DNA from: Hippophae tibetana
Taxonomy: Eukaryota; Streptophyta; Magnoliopsida; Rosales; Elaeagnaceae
NCBI GenBank assembly: GCA_037013495.1
Contig: CM072811.1
Span: 42,175,452-42,239,451, forward strand
DNA: 64,000 nt
Direction: 5' to 3'
Below, one piece after another: positions 47,599 through 59,351 of this stretch. The notes under the pieces were generated by a model. The model was not told the origin of the DNA. It worked only from the letters and a program-made list of their open reading frames with translations, and did no database searches. How positions within the stretch are numbered: position 1 is the stretch's first letter; each line of letters begins with the position of its first letter. Position numbers and translations under genes: made by a program.

Positions 47599-49770
47599 CT
47601 AAAACAGACTTTCCATGTTCATCTGCTGCATCAACGATGCTACAACTGATCTAATTGTTGCCGAGAATGATGACTTTGTTGCTTCATCTTTATAGCAGAC
47701 TGAAACACCAGGATTTGCTCTTCGAATTTTGATGGGATTATGGGATGGTTCGCTGCAAATCTTAGGTATAGAAGATCCCTTATAAGCCTTGCAGACATAA
47801 ATTAGAAAGTTCTCATAGTCCTGCAACAAAATAAAACAGTATAAAATTTTTATGGTTATAATTTTTATTTGTTTTTAGAATAAGATGTGATAATTTCATC
47901 AAGAAAACTTCGCAACACATACATCCCTACCATGAATAGATTATAGAAACTATTACTTTCACATCAGATATACCTCGTAAAGTGGCTGCCCATCGACAAC
48001 CACCCAGGGAACGTATTGATGAGGCGGTTTGAGCGCATAAGTTTTAGCTCCATACAGTAGTTCAAGCTGCAGAAAGAAAAGGGAAAAAATATTGGCTTAA
48101 TAATGAGGTATAAATGAAAAGGAAAAGAAAACGGGGAAAATCTCTATGGGTTTTGATAAGATTGATGACAATCAACCAAATATATCCATGAACTTAATCT
48201 AGGACTGATTCAAATTCTTATGATAAACAAACATTTAAGTGTAGGTATATCTGCTCAATATTACAAAAGCATTGCCATTGCCCCATGCCACCAGCAAGTC
48301 ATAAGTTTTAAGGGTCTAAACAAACCACTCCCAGATACGAAGTAATTAAACATAATTTCTACTCTTGTTTTTAAAACAATAATTGGGGACTAAAGTATCG
48401 AGCATGTACCGGTAGAGTGGGTGGCTCGAAACAGAAATTATATTCTTGCAGATAAGTAGAAGTGAATGGTTAACAAACAAAACTGTCAACTGATATGAAT
48501 TGTGCATAGAATACACAAATCAATCGCAACAAACAAACTGACCTCCTTCCCAAATTCACTACTGTAGCAATCAAGAACAGGTTTTGAATCCAAGGTCAAT
48601 TTCTCAAAACATGTTTTCCACTGGGAATATTTGCGCTGGTACACCAATTCCTCAACACAATAAATAAATGGAAAATGCACGTTCTGCATGAGATGAAGGC
48701 CAAAATTAGAATAAATAACTCCATGAAGAACATAGAGTAAGCTATTAAGATGACTAACTATTCTTTTTTTTCTTTTGCTCTAAGAAAAACTCATTTCTTG
48801 AATATACGCATATAGCATCAAACTTCATTTTTCCACATTTTCTTTTTTCTACTTGTTAGAAACAACATGAACTTTAATTAGGTACATCCAATTTCTATCT
48901 CATAATATATCATAGAGTTAAAATAGTCTTACCAGCTCAGGCCAGATATTTATTGTGCACGCTTCCACTGTGTTCAACAAGCACTCATATGGACCGTGCT
49001 GTAACCACATCAAATACGTGAACCAACATATACAAAGAAATACAGGCACAGTTATACTTTTCTATTATAATTTTGGAGGAATGTACAAACAGAATACCAC
49101 ATGATTAAGGGTATGTTTGTTTCTGCATATGGTATCTTATAAAAGCGCTTCTGACAGGAAAAAAAAAAGCAGTTCAAAATCAAATATGAATTTTTTTATC
49201 AGAAACGCTTTTGGCTCGGAATGCTTCCTAAAACCACTTTTAACAGAAGTACAAACAAACCTACTCTAAAAGTAACGAAAGGGAAAAAAAGCAAATCCAG
49301 AGGTTATGATTTTATCAGAGTGCAAATGTTTTCAATTAACAATGACATCACAGGAATAAAAACAATTTGTTGCAAAATTATATAAAAGTATGAATGGGTG
49401 TGTTTTATGTTAAAAGTAATTTCGAACAGAAGTGATTTCAAAAATAGAAAACATTTATGACCAAATAATGCAAAGAAAATGGGGGAAATATTACCTGGCA
49501 AGCGACAGTGCCGTTTTTCATCTTAGCGTTACCCCAAGGGTAGAGTTTGAGATCAACGATGGAAATCAAGTCATCTTTAAAGAGCTTGTCCAGGTAATTG
49601 ATTATGAAGTTAGCGCTGTATGGGCAAAGTGATTCATAGTACAAATCCAACGAAACTTTCTCAGTTTCGATTTCACTTGCGTAAGCTGAACACGAAGAAG
49701 GAGAGAACAGAGCGAACAAGTAAAGGTAAGAGAGTAAATATAGTGTAATGGCTAATCGAGAAATAGTCAT
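47599..49770 (-). CDS. GILT-like thiol reductase (five exons)
   Basis: The coding exons are 49770-49495, 48998-48933, 48683-48543, 48066-47974 and 47820-47599. All introns are GT-AG and in phase 0, giving 265 residues. GILT proteins (gamma-interferon-inducible lysosomal thiol reductase family) are secreted or vacuolar thioredoxin-like enzymes that reduce disulfides. Residues 1-28 form a hydrophobic signal peptide. The active-site region is ESLCPYSANFI, Cys49-Pro-Tyr-Ser52, where animal GILT has CxxC. The family signature CQHGPYECLLNTVEAC spans residues 91-106 and the exon 1/2 junction. PWVVVDGQPLYEDYENF lies near the C-terminus. NGT at 86-88 is a possible glycosylation site. The start is the only ATG giving a signal peptide. 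With a single active-site Cys it may act by a monothiol mechanism or as an isomerase-like protein; that is inference. Confidence 0.93.
49109..49266. mobile_element. Tourist-like MITE in intron 1 of the GILT gene
   Basis: A 158-bp segment starts GGGTATGTTTG and ends, in reverse complement, GAGTAGGTTTG (9 of 11 identical). Further inside are matching AAAAGCGCTTCTGA and AAAAGCGTTTCTGA arms. It is flanked by TAA on both sides (49106-49108 and 49267-49269), the 3-bp duplication typical of PIF/Harbinger elements. It lies within intron 1 and does not touch the splice sites. Confidence 0.8.
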
Positions 49771-51590
49771 GGTTTGAAAAGTGAGCGAGATTGATGACTT
49801 TGATACTGAGAATTTTAAGGATGTTTAATTATATGTAAGAAAAATATGTTGGCTACGCCATTAGAGCATGTGAAGTACTGCAAGAAAAAACAAAGAAAGA
49901 CGATCAGGAAAATGCCCCAAAACAACTCCACGTATCTGAATCTCTTAGACTAACTGTAACAGGTGTAAGCTTTAAAGCAAGAAAAACTCTAATCATTTTA
50001 GGTTTATTTTATTTCTATTTAAAAATAAATAATTTTGTTTTATTAATTATTATAAATTATGCTTAATTTAACAACAAATTCAATTTGTAATAATTAATAA
50101 AAAATAAACACCTAATAAAAAATAAACACCTATTATGTAATTATGAGCTATTCTTATAACAACCATCACGTCAAAACAGTTGCTTTTTCCCCCCTATTTT
50201 TTTAACCTTTTATTAAAAATTGATATTTTTAAAGCAAACAATACTAAAAATTTTAAAAATAAAAATATTATTTTAATAATAATAAAATCTGCTCGATTAC
50301 TTTTTATTTATAAAAAAATATTAATTTTTATATATCAAATGAACAATATGACTTTAAATAAGTTGAAAAAATTTATTAATTACTCCAAAACAAGTTGTGT
50401 ATAATTTTACCTTGTAATCTCACTTCATGTTATTTATCTAAATAAATATGTTAATTTAATTCCATATTCAATGAATAATTAAATTTTATATAGGATTGAT
50501 TAATCTATTGAAAAATGGAAAGAAAAAAAAGTAAACAAAAGTTGATTACCCAGTATCACTAAAACAATAATGATTTATTGTTATGAATTTAAAATAATAT
50601 AATTTAGATATAAATGATCTTAATGTATCTATTTTATAGAATCTAATTTAAATTTATCAATATTAAAAGATTATAACTTTATTTGATTTTAAATTTTTAA
50701 ATATAAAAAAATCAAAGTTGAAGTATATCTCGTCTATATATAATACTAATTTTATTATATATTTTTTCTTATTTAATTTATTTTTTTATTCATCTGTTAT
50801 TTTATTTTTAAATTCAAAATAATATTGACTATTTTAAAATTTTATAACTTTAGTACTTAAAAATATCAATTATAATATCCTATAAAACTAGTAATATAAA
50901 ATTTATTTTAAAAGGGTAAAATTTATATCTAAAAAGTTCAAAAATCTTTGATTATTTGATTGCGACAATATAGTTTAGAATTTTGACATAGTAACCAACT
51001 ATTAAATATTTGATTATTCGTTGTCTATTAATACACCACATAAATTTTAATCGGATTAAAATCTAAAACTCCGATGTATCTACCCAGAAAATAGACAAAT
51101 GTTCAGAGTTATCAAATATAACAAGCCCAAATGTGTAAAAATACGACTATATATGTCATTTTGTCTTTTATGCTCGTGAGAATTTGCACTGTATTCGTGG
51201 AGGGAAAAGGGATTTTGTCTATGAAGGCACGTCTCCTTCGATAGTTTAGAAATGGGTTGATGTATGTAAAAAAATAGGAAAAATTAAACTTAAATTTAAA
51301 AGCCAATTTTTTAGTCAATCTTATTTTTTTAAAAAATAAAAATATTTTTTTTAACCCCAAAACATAATTATTATAAAATAATAAAATATGAACATTTTAT
51401 AAATTTATAATTAATTTTAAATACACAAATCTCTTTTATCATATCATATATTAAATAATAATATAATACATTTTAATAATTCATAAATAATATAATATAT
51501 TATTATTAAATATAATTATAATTATATTTAACAAATAATTATAATATTAATTATAATTATGATATAAAAAATAATATTCATAAAAATAAT
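49771..51590. other. Upstream region of the GILT gene, then AT-rich spacer
   Basis: The first 200 bases upstream of the GILT ATG are moderately AT-rich and include CCACGTA. The rest has no recognised gene. A small 18-bp direct repeat (AATAAAAAATAAACACCT) is near 50096-50132. An ORF at 51112-51360 (-) has no known domain. Confidence 0.4.
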
Positions 51591-51606
51591 TAAATTATTA
51601 AAAAAA

Positions 51607-51712
51607 TTGTGAATCCGTCTGTATCCAATTTTTTACAATACACAATACAAACATAGAATATTATATCGTAATTTTTGTATAAAAATATTATCTAATATAA
51701 TATTATTATAAT
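51607..51712. repeat. Inverted-orientation copy of copia-3 LTR sequence
   Basis: The phrase ACAAACATAGAATATTATAT and about 85 further bases, with several mismatches, match the reverse complement of 53640-53775. It is probably an LTR fragment of the same copia family as 53798-57480, in opposite orientation. Confidence 0.75.
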
Positions 51713-52389
51713 TATAGATAAATTCCCAAAACTTTTTCATTACATGTAAATATATTTATCCATAATGATAATTGAATTTATAATTTTTTATTAGATATAA
51801 TTACCTGAGTCATGCTTATTATAATATTATATTACATTATTTGAAATTTATATTAAATTTAAGATTTTTTTTATAATATGTTTCCTTTAAATTGTAAAAT
51901 CTGTTAAGTTGGTTTAACGTTTGTTATTTTACTGATATTTTTATTAAATAAAAATTATATATTTAAATTTATATTATAAAATTAATACCTTAGTTCTTTA
52001 TTTAAAAAAAGTGTTTTGAAAAAAAAATCTAATTTATAACTACGATATACAGGATTGTAGTAATGTATTTACGAGCACATGTTCATAAATCTTAAATTAT
52101 TTTTAGTGTTAAAATATTTATTTAAACTTGAATTTATTTATGAATTTACTAATTAGTTATTTATTAAATGTGTTTTAATATTTTTAAAATGTGTCCTAAA
52201 AATAACATTTTTATTATTAAGACTTTTAATGGGTTTTGAAAAACTAAACCTAAAAAATATTTAACACTAATAGTACTAAATTATTATTATTATTATTATT
52301 TATATACACATTACTATTATAAAGATTATTAACCTAATTACTGAATTAAAAACACGATAGAGTAATGGGGAGACAGCTTTATAGTAAAT

Positions 52390-52431
<42 letters not shown>

Positions 52432-53630
52432 TGATAATAGTAAAGGGAATAATTAAATCACAAGAAATTAAATAAATTGATTAAAATAAATATAAATTAT
52501 TTTTATTATTTTTTATTTATAATAAAAATAAATTATTAGTTATTAAAAATTGGTGGATAAGTGGATTGAGAATTAGGGAAGGAGAGAGAAGAAGAAAGAA
52601 TATTATCGGACAAAGAAGAAAATTTAGAAAAGAGAAAATTTGACAGATAAATTGTTAAAAAAGTTATAATATAACTATTTTTAAATTAAAACACATTTAA
52701 ACTTATTTCTAAACTATAATATCCCCGAGGGTAAATAGTTAAGGCATTGTATTCCTTAAAGGAAAGATTAGCGAAACTTTAAAAAAGTTAATACTTTAAT
52801 ACATAAACTATATATTTAAAAAATATGATACACTAATTTAATTATAACTAGTATAAAATATTGTAAAATGTTTATACTTTAAATAGATAAGAGTATTTTT
52901 AAAATATAAAAAATTAATTTTATTTTTAATTGAATAAAATTATTAATAAAAATTAAATAATTAAATCCTAATGTTATTGTATTGAATTCTTGATTAAACT
53001 TTGGAATTATACTTTCTTGATCAATTGTAAAACTACTAATGAAGATGCTTGGCAACTAGAAATAAAAAATATACTTCTTTTTTGGGATTTTGTTTAAAGA
53101 AGACATATTCCTTATAATAGTTTGAAAAAAGAATTAAATCTATTTTAGTTTAAAAAAAAACAAGTTGAAATTTATTGAACAATTTTCCGGTAACCACTTC
53201 CTTCTTTTCTCTCCTTTCCTATTTCTCAACCACCTTTCTTTTTCTCTCCTTATCTTCTTAAAAAAAACTAAAAATAAAATATCTCTATCTACCAAATTTT
53301 AATAAATAATAATTTATATTTATATAATAAAAAATATATTTTTTTTATAACAAATAATTTATTAAAATTTTATTATGAAATAATAATAATAAATTATAAA
53401 ATAATTATAAAATTTTAAATTATTAAATACTTTACTAAATAGTTACAATCATTTTTATGAAAAATTATTGACATTTTAAAAAATAAATTATTTAAGATTA
53501 AAAAATTAAAAAAATAGATTACATTATAACACATATCTCTAATATTATTATAATTTTAAGTGTTACTAAGATAAAAAAATATTTATTAATAATAATTTTA
53601 TTTAAGTATTAAAATATAATTAATTAAATA
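51713..53630. other. AT-rich spacer with (TA)n and weak inverted arms
   Basis: A (TA)n microsatellite lies at 52396-52429. Purine-rich GGGAAGGAGAGAGAAGAAG near 52575 is roughly complementary in reverse to the pyrimidine-rich block near 53190-53260, flanked by similar AT-rich text. No gene is recognised. Confidence 0.4.
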
Positions 53631-53797
53631 TATTTTATATATTTTATTATATTAATAATAAAAATAATTATAATAATATTATATTAGATAATATTTTCAC
53701 GCAAAATTTACGATATAATATTCTATGTTTGTATTTATATATTGAAGAAAGTTGGATATAGAGGCTTCTTTTCTTATTAATTCTTTGCTAATTTTTT

Positions 53798-54367
53798 CTA
53801 TATTTGATTACATGATAATACTGTGTATTTACAATGCTTGCCACACATAGCGTTTATGCCAATTTTATGAGCTTTCAGTTTGTACTCTAAAAAATAGCCA
53901 AATTGATCATTGTAACTATCACTTGTCCTCGTCCTCCTCCTCATTATTATCAAGAACCACCTCATATATAGCCTATACACCCTCCTCAAACTCAGTGATA
54001 TTTCAATAATACTAAATTCGGTTATAAGAAATTGAAATGGACCTAAAGATAGAAGTTTTGTCAAGATATCTATTCTTTGATCATAAGATGACACATATTC
54101 TACATATTCCATACTAAGTTGTCTTTGGATTACCTTGTCACAAATAAAGTGACAATTCAACTCAATATGCTTAGTTTTAGAGTATAACACAGGATTGATA
54201 GTCATGGCTAATGCATTAGTGCTATCACACCAGATTACTAGAAGTGTGGAGATTAGAATTTGAATTTCTTGAAATAATGCTTGTTCATACCACCTTAGTG
54301 GTGCCACTAGCAAGACACATGTATTCACTTTCAGCACTTGATCTGGACATAGTTGACTGCTTCTTAG
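53798..54367 (-). pseudogene. copia RNase H C-terminal part
   Basis: The minus strand begins SAKKQSTMSRSSAESEYMCL, the conserved motif at the centre of copia RNase H, directly beside the solo LTR at 54373. It continues in ORF 53798-54337 with IWCDSTNALAMTINPV and HIELNCHFICDKV, the block containing the last acidic residue. The C-terminal tail is frameshifted. Confidence 0.88.
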
Positions 54368-54759
54368 CAGATTGATAACTGTATTTTATATAGTTATTTT
54401 CACTTATTTTATTAATTATAATTGCTATGTTCTTAATGTTTTTAGTTAATTTTCGATGAATAAATTAGTATTTACTGTTTTTTATATTTTTTTATGAAAA
54501 TTTAATAATTTGTATCGAAAACGTACTTAATTGCAAATTTGTGTCCAAAAATATAATTTCAAATAAAAGAGTGTTTAATTGCAATTTATAAAAGTCGAAA
54601 ATATAATTTAAATTTAAATAGGGCTTAATTTAAATTATTAAAAGTTTAAAAATTTAATTTAAATTAAAAAAGGGCTAAACTGTAATTAAAGAAAGTTGAA
54701 AATTAAATTTGAAATAAATTTGTGGGTCAAAATACAATTAAGAAAGTTTAATTTTCTAC

Positions 54760-55280
54760 GCAGGTGAGAAGAACCACTCGCGAAACGTGCACCGTCCGAT
54801 CAAAGAAGAACCGACTGAGATTCGCGCGTCCAGATCACGCCCGACCAAATCACATGGTAGCAGATTCTGTTTCACCCTGCTCGGCGTGTAGGGTGGGACC
54901 CACGTGTCGGTTACGCGTCTGCCAAAGGTTGTATTCGCGTGCGGATGAACCACGTGAAATCGTTCCCTCCAACCAATTAAAGTCTTCCACGTGTCCCACT
55001 TTCCCCTAGAACGAATCATCAGCGGACGCGTGGCACATTTCGGTGAACGCAAAAGCGTAGAATCTCGCACGCGTTCCAGCCGTTGCCCCATGCTTCGCAC
55101 GCCCCAATCCCATGCGACAATTTCTACGTGCGCCCATTCCCTTCAGAAAATGAGGTGCTGCCACGTGTCCCACTATTTATTTCAGCGAATCAGATCTTGA
55201 CACGTGGCAAAGTTTATTGAAAAGAAAAACAGAAACGGACGGCTCGCCCACTCACATTAGCCGCGTTTTCGATTCCATTT
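54760..55280. promoter_or_regulatory. GC-rich, G-box-rich module inside the solo LTR
   Basis: In an otherwise very AT-rich window this part is roughly half G+C. CACGTG occurs at 54901, 54951, 54988, 55162 and 55201, along with ACGCGT and ACGTGC variants. CACGTG is the core bound by plant bZIP and bHLH factors in light, ABA and stress responses. It may be the LTR's enhancer. The related LTR at 40801-42362 has CACGTG at 41884 and 41959. Confidence 0.5.
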
Positions 55281-55926
55281 TCGATACATTTTTGTCCCCC
55301 ACTCGTAATTTTAAATTAATTTCTCTATCATTAGTTGTCTCACGCGTGTATAAAAATATATATTTTTAAATGTATTTTTTTTAGAAATTTAATGTTATAA
55401 ATAAGAGATAAGATGATAGAGTTAAAGATTTTTTTTAGTTCAAGTTTTAAAAGTTTTTTGGAGTTTTGGGTAGAGTTTAGTTTTTGTGTTGCTCGGTTTT
55501 GGACGGCAAAACACGCAGAAGCCATTTTTTGGCTTTTGTTGTGTTCTGCGTGTGGCAAATATTTGTTTTAATTGATGTTTTAATTTTTCTTCTTCTTCAT
55601 CTTATTTTTCTATATCTGTTGTAATTTTTATTTTAATTTTATGAAGTAATTTAATTTTTCTAGGGTTGCATTTTATCTTAATTTATGAAGCTTTTATTTT
55701 AATTATTTTTGATTGATTTATAAGACGTTCGATTTGTTCGTTCTATTTTGTGCTTAATGTTTTTTGATTATTTACGAATCTTATCAAAACGATCTGTGGC
55801 ACATAAATAAACTTGGAAGAGGCATTTGTGTGTATATTGCTCGTAAATAGAATGATATGTATGATGAAGGATAGGAATATACCTTAATTGTATGTGTGGC
55901 CATTTGAAAACTTAGAACGTAATGAA

Positions 55927-56054
55927 GCTTGGTGAATTTAATTCTCATAGAGATATAGTGAATTAATTTAACGAGGTGTGTTTATACGGAGCTTGGTGAA
56001 TTTAATTCTCATAGAGATATAGTGAATTAATTTAACGAGGTGTGTTTATACGGA
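55927..56054. repeat. 64-bp perfect tandem duplication
   Basis: The unit starting GCTTGGTGAATTTAATTCTC at 55927 is repeated at 55991 with no visible difference. A third copy starts GCTCGG but diverges at once. Identity implies a recent event within the LTR. Confidence 0.95.
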
Positions 56055-56389
56055 GCTCGGAAGAGATGTATGGATAAAAATAGAAGTTTTCGGTTGACAA
56101 ATTAAATATACTAAAAAATATAAATCAAAAGAAAATAATATGATAAGAATGGATTAATTTGGTGAAAAATTGCAATCCTAGATTTCTTTTATTTTGTTTT
56201 TAAACTCTTTTCTTAAATTTTGTTCCAATCAACGAGCATTTTGAATAAAATCAGAGAGAGATAATTTTAGTACTCAACAAACTATAGTAACAAATCTCCG
56301 TGGGGACGATAACTTACTTATCAAATTTTATTACTTGTGACCGTGTATGCTTGCACGTTTTTGTGTGTTCAAAAATACACAACACAAAC

Positions 56390-57480
56390 CATATAACTAG
56401 ATTGGCTCCCAAATATATGCATATACCATTAACGTCTTGTGTCCAAGTATGAGCCCTAATATGAGCCAACAAATCCATTCATTTGTACTTCTATTGAAGG
56501 CTTGAATTCTAAGCCATTCTCAATGGTTCAATTGAGATATCTCAATATTCTTTTCACTACTCCTCAATATGTATCCTTAGGTTGACTTATGTATTAGCAT
56601 ACTTTGTTTACAGAAAAGGAAATATTAGGCCCTTGTGATTGTCACATATTGTAAGACACCTACAATGTTTTTGTATCCTTAGGTTGTTGATATAATTAGA
56701 CTACTTGAGAAGTAACCATTAGCAAGCTTTGACACCTCTATTCTAAAAAAATAATGAAACGTGCCATGTCTTTTAAAGTAAATCGAGCTTTGACACCTTA
56801 GTAGAGTTGGAGCTTGTTATAACCATATCATCTACATACACAAGTGCATAAATTATGTATATTGCACATACCAGGAAGAATAAGGAATCATCATATTTAA
56901 CTCGAGTGAAGCCAAATTGAGATATTACTTGTGACAATGTATCAAACCAGACTTGTGGAACCTACTTGAGCCCATATAATGAATTCTTCAAAAGACACAC
57001 ATGTTTAGGATAAGCTTCATCAATAAACCCAAAAGGTTGTCTCATAAATACCTCTTATTGTAAAGTTTTATTAAGAAATGCATTATTAATATCTAATTTA
57101 GTATCCACTCATAACGTAAAGCAATAGAGATTAATACCCTTATAGTGCCTTGTTTAACCACAAAAGTTAAAGTTTCTACAAAATCAAAACCAACCACTTG
57201 AATATAGCCTTTTGCAACTAGTCTGGATTTAAGTTTCTCTAAGGATCCATCCACTAGCTCTTTAATTCTAAATAGCTACTTATTATCAATAACTTTCCTA
57301 TTCCTAGGACATGGTACCAATTCCCACGTATAATTTCTAATGAGAGCATCATATTCTTACTTTATGGATTTAAACCATCCATGATGTCTTAAGGCCTATT
57401 TCATAGTTTTTGGTAAGGTGGTATTATAAGAAATAAGAAAAATTTTAGGTTTAAAAATCCTAGTTTGGATCATGTGATCA
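56390..57480 (-). pseudogene. copia RT and N-terminal RNase H remnant
   Basis: Minus-strand reading runs through HHGWFKSIK, NYTWELVPCPRN, DGSLEKLKSRLVAKGYIQ, VDTKLDINNAFLNKTLQ, MRQPFGFIDEAYPK, LLKNSLYGLK and ALVYVDDMVITSSNS (catalytic YVDD, near 56800-56830). It ends with LDTRR and YLGANLVIW at the solo-LTR joint. These are the standard blocks of a copia RT-RNase H. Several in-frame stops and frameshifts show it is inactive. Confidence 0.88.
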
Positions 57481-59350
57481 TGCTCTGCTTATTACCATAG
57501 GTACTAATGAATACTCAAAAGCATTCAATATATCGTAATTTTATGCATGATTATGATTAAAAATGTTTGTATTTACTTAATTTTATTATTATATTATAAA
57601 AATCTATCTTTTTGAAATTATAAGTATATTTTGTTATTTTTTGGGTATTTTAGCTTAAAAATATGAAATTGATTAACACTTAAATAAATACCCTTGTTTT
57701 TCAATCGAAACTCTGCCAAAAATTTACACAGTGATTTATATTTGTTTTCAAAATCTTTTTGGAAAGCATACATTTGAGAGTGAGTCATTTTGTGAGGTTA
57801 GTTATCAAATCATTTTCTATGTGAGTACATGATTTGATTGTGTCTCAAGTATACGCTTTGATAGTTGTAGCGAATTGTGTATCACATGAGGTTGTAAGTT
57901 GATACACTTCTAATTACTAATCTAGTGTTTCCAATCATATCACATTGGGTGGTATTGGCTGTAGAGGGCAGTCGAGTTCAAATGTTAAACCAAAAAATAT
58001 CAAAAGCAGGAACTGAAGAGAAACAATAGGCAATTAGGATAAAAATCTTAACTAATAGAGGTAATAGTGGTTTTATTGTCAATTAGAGTTGTAACTTGTT
58101 TATTACTTAGTGAATTATTTGATGCTAAGTAGTTGCCTTAAGCAACGTGAGGATGTTACCATATAGATACAATCTCTATATGGGTTTATCTCGTTATATC
58201 ATATGTTATGCATTATAATATAGTTTTTCTCTTTTAAAAACGACTTTGATTTTTCTTTTTATAGTTGAATTATAAACTTTATTTCAAAGATTTTTATAAG
58301 AATTATTATTAAAAGATATATTGACAACATATTTTTCATAATAATTTTAAAAACTGAAAGTCATTTATCATATAATTAAATTCTTGAAACTAATTTTAAC
58401 ATCTTGAATAAAGTTTAAATTGTGAGGCCCCATTTAAGGAAAACAATTAAATGGTTTATTAATCTCTTAGAGAAGAAATAGAATTAAGTAATAAAATCAA
58501 TTAACATGTCCTACTTAAGGATTTTAAGTGGTTTATTATTGATAAGAGAATTATCCTACCCTAAGATATTTTCATACAAAAAGAAGATAATCAATAATAT
58601 TACTTTAATATTTAGCAAACATAACCAACTAGCTAATATATCCCATACATTTTTTCACAACATGATGTCTAAATTCTTTATTAAATCTATTTTTTTGTCA
58701 TTATATTAGGATTCAAACTCAAACTTTATGACATAATATTTAGGTTTTATTTTTGTTTTTAATAATTTTTTGAATAATTTAAAAATCATATGATTTCTCT
58801 TTAGACCGACCTTGATAGTATACTTATTATTTTTATAAGTGATTCTGCAAAGAATTAAGGACATGTCTACATGGTCCAAATGTCAAAAACTTGATGCATA
58901 GAAATATGTTACATGTTTGTATGTAGAAATAATAGACATGTTACATGGTACATATGTTAATAAAAGAAAATAAACTATACTAAAAACAAGTTAATACACA
59001 TAAATATTAAATACAAAATAATTAAAAGAAATAAGAATGAAAATAATATTAAAGAATTTAAATAAAAGAAGAGAAATCAGATTGAAAAATAAAACAAAAT
59101 TGACCAAATAATATAAAATATTTTTGTTTATTTATTTTATCTTCTTTTTTTCACTTGATAGGTGATTTTAAATTCTGTTTTCTTAAGTTTATGCTAGGTA
59201 TGAGGCCTTTAGGATACCCTTCTAACATCGTATAACAATAACATAAATAGAACTAGTATATTATAAAAAACGGCTAGACTTTGAGGTCACACAACCTTTT
59301 GTATAGCAAATTAGTGAACCAAACCTTAACCTTTTAATTGAACTATTAAT
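57481..59350. other. AT-rich region, possibly the LTR and leader of the Athila-like remnant
   Basis: No ORF of interest. It lies between copia 3 and a plus-strand Athila-like gag, where an LTR and leader would be expected, but I could not find terminal repeats or a primer-binding site. Confidence 0.35.
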
Positions 59351-59351
59351 T

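Larger units (their letters stand above)
54373..56384 (+). mobile_element. 2.0-kb solo LTR with 5-bp target duplication, nested in copia 3
   Basis: The block starts TGATAACTGT and ends ATACACAACA (TG to CA). It is flanked by CAGAT (54368-54372) and CAAAC (56385-56389). Each differs by one base from CAGAC, which restores the interrupted RNase H frame (W-S-A-K-K-Q). It contains a GC-rich segment with five CACGTG hexamers (54901-55206), a 64-bp tandem duplication (55927-56054) and a U5-like phrase CTCCGTGGGGACGATAACTT near 56297. It has no coding capacity. The U5 style and the related insertion at 40801-42362 suggest a Ty3/gypsy Tat/Athila-type LTR. Confidence 0.87.
53640..57480 (-). mobile_element. 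Decayed Ty1/copia element 3, split by a solo LTR
   Basis: Minus-strand RT (57480-56390) and RNase H (56470-56390 plus 54367-53800) form one copia polyprotein remnant interrupted at the RNase H domain by 54373-56384. The 3' side (53640-53797) looks like LTR sequence, supported by the related copy at 51607-51712. Gag, protease and integrase were not found, so the element is 5' truncated at about 57480. Stops are present throughout. Confidence 0.83.

Noticed and set aside
49432..49632. Plus-strand ORF of 66 codons over GILT exon 1
   Set aside because: It is antisense to a well-supported exon with signal peptide, active site and splice donor; the plus-strand translation has no domain.
50180..50404. 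Plus-strand 74-codon ORF
   Set aside because: Low-complexity Asn/Ile/Lys-rich translation of A/T runs, no domain and no splice-consistent context.
54756..55200. Overlapping ORFs of 69-114 codons on both strands in the GC-rich block, at first suggesting a gene or bacterial insert
   Set aside because: High GC alone lengthens chance ORFs. The block lies inside a TG/CA-bounded solo LTR with target duplications, and no translation resembles a protein.
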